DNA of 6,459 nt, taken from positions 1-6,459 of the forward strand of contig CALUBY010000047.1 in NCBI GenBank assembly GCA_943914435.1, in the 5' to 3' direction. How positions within the stretch are numbered: the first letter of the stretch is position 1; each line of letters opens with the position of its first letter. This DNA is from an uncultured bacterium. Its GTDB lineage: Bacteria; Patescibacteriota; Minisyncoccia; Phycocordibacterales; Phycocordibacteraceae. The notes under the pieces were generated by a model that saw only the letters and a list, made by a program, of their open reading frames with translations, was not told the DNA's origin and made no database searches. A program made the translations under genes and the position numbers. Shown here in pieces: positions 5,542-6,459 of the stretch.

Positions 5542-6459
5542 TTAGAGTGGAAGCTCGACAATGAAGCGGGAGCCCTTACCCTCTCCTTCTGATTCCGCCC
5601 AGACCTTGCCCTGATGTGCTTCGATAATGTTTTTAACGATATAGAGACCGAATCCTGTAGACTCTACGTTAATCTTTGTGGAGTTCGCCCCGTGGCCACC
5701 TTCGGTGAAGAGGTTCTGCATGTCCTCGGGGGTAATACCGACTCCATCATCTTCAACCGAGAACCGCACCGTCTTCCCTTCGTGCGAAAGCTTTACGCGG
5801 ACCTCTCCCTTAGGAGTGTACTTGATTGAGTTGTCGACAAGATTCTTAAGAGCATTAACGAGCTGACCCTTATCGCCCGGGTACATAAGCGGCTCTGTGC
5901 CGGTATCAACCATAAGCTGAAGGCTTTTTACGTCAGCTGCGGCTTTAAGGTCAGTGACAATCTCGTCAACAAGAGCTTTCAGGTCAAAAGGCTCTTTTTT
6001 GTACTCAACCTTTCCGCTCTTAATGTTCGCTGCGTTTAGAATTTCCTGAATAGTGTTCACTCCCTTGGTGTCTGAACGAAGACCTTCTTCAAGAAGAGGG
6101 CGTGCAGCGGCAGGTATTTCGCCGTATGCGTTATCAAGCAGCGACGCAAATATATTTCTCGACTTTGTTACGAATCCCTTAATCTGGTGCGTGATGAAGT
6201 GAATAAGAATAATCTGCTGTTTATTGGCTTTTTCGAGATCCTTTGCGAGACGCTCAACCTGTATTCGTTGTGCAATTTCCCGCTCAACACTTCTCACCAA
6301 GAGATAGCCAAATCCCATCACAAGAATAAGCGTGACGCCATTTAATACTTGGCTAACCGGATTTCTTATAAAGAAAAACTGCGACGCAATAAGGATTATG
6401 AGCGAAACGACGAGTGCCTTTGCTGCAAGTAGTTTTACGTTAAAGGCTTGATACTGGAC
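5542..6459 (-). CDS. Membrane sensor histidine kinase, N-terminus beyond window edge
   Basis: The frame is open to the right edge, giving the last 305 residues; a GTG at 6321 is only an internal Val in a membrane helix. Visible in order: two hydrophobic helices (about 13-31 and 38-55), a coiled linker (57-84), a dimerisation domain with the likely phosphoacceptor His91 (THQIKGF), and a complete HATPase_c domain. The latter has the N box LKNLVDNSIKY (204-214), G1 DDGVGI (237-242), F box NLF (249-251) and G2 GFGLY (269-273). It should sense a signal at the membrane, autophosphorylate, and pass phosphate to a response regulator, none of which is encoded here. Helix order and linker suggest the multi-helix (7TM-type) N-terminal sensor seen in Patescibacteria, but that part is not visible. 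The H-box is atypical: Pro at +5 and the Thr/Asn at +4 are replaced by Phe and Gly. The ATPase half looks fully functional. Confidence 0.93.
   Translation of the reverse strand, partial: VQYQAFNVKLLAAKALVVSLIILIASQFFFIRNPVSQVLNGVTLILVMGFGYLLVRSVEREIAQRIQVERLAKDLEKANKQQIILIHFITHQIKGFVTKSRNIFASLLDNAYGEIPAAARPLLEEGLRSDTKGVNTIQEILNAANIKSGKVEYKKEPFDLKALVDEIVTDLKAAADVKSLQLMVDTGTEPLMYPGDKGQLVNALKNLVDNSIKYTPKGEVRVKLSHEGKTVRFSVEDDGVGITPEDMQNLFTEGGHGANSTKINVESTGFGLYIVKNIIEAHQGKVWAESEGEGKGSRFIVELPL

Noticed and set aside
5517..5561. Longer tyrS start at TTG 5561
   Set aside because: Would overlap the kinase 3' end by 20 nt and add 15 residues not expected in TyrRS; the -10 box lies inside it.

Overview
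The window looks like a piece of a bacterial chromosome, most likely from the Patescibacteria (CPR, Parcubacteria-like). Taxonomy is inferred from gene style: a histidine kinase with membrane helices joined by a short coiled linker to an unusual HQ-type H-box, a secreted subtilase with a poly-glycine linker and a short C-terminal helix, an EYEATF-type CYTH protein, and a stand-alone Gre C-terminal domain. Base composition is near 50% GC. TAA, TAG and TGA are all used as stops, so the standard bacterial code fits and a TGA-Gly code is not indicated.

Every supported gene lies on the minus strand, so transcription runs from high to low coordinates. In that order: (1) a membrane histidine kinase whose N-terminus lies beyond the right edge (5542-6459); (2) tyrS, tyrosyl-tRNA synthetase (4269-5516); (3) a CYTH-domain protein 4 nt after tyrS (3683-4264); (4) a 152-bp noncoding gap with a TATAAT box; (5) tRNA-Tyr(GTA) with encoded CCA (3445-3530), closed by a strong bidirectional terminator (3414-3442); (6) a secreted S8 serine protease (1346-3361); (7) a small protein that is only the GreA/GreB C-terminal domain (1027-1269), closed by a terminator (981-1007); (8) trpS, tryptophanyl-tRNA synthetase, running off the left edge and lacking only its extreme C-terminus (1-941).

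The window combines translation functions (TyrRS, its cognate tRNA, TrpRS) with envelope functions (sensor kinase, exported protease). The start sites are notable. tyrS and the protease each carry a -10-like hexamer exactly 6 nt before the ATG and no Shine-Dalgarno sequence, and trpS carries a weaker box 7 nt before it. This is the geometry expected of leaderless mRNAs. The Gre-like gene instead has a clear GGAGGA ribosome binding site, and the CYTH gene appears coupled to tyrS. No mobile element, CRISPR array or phage gene is visible.
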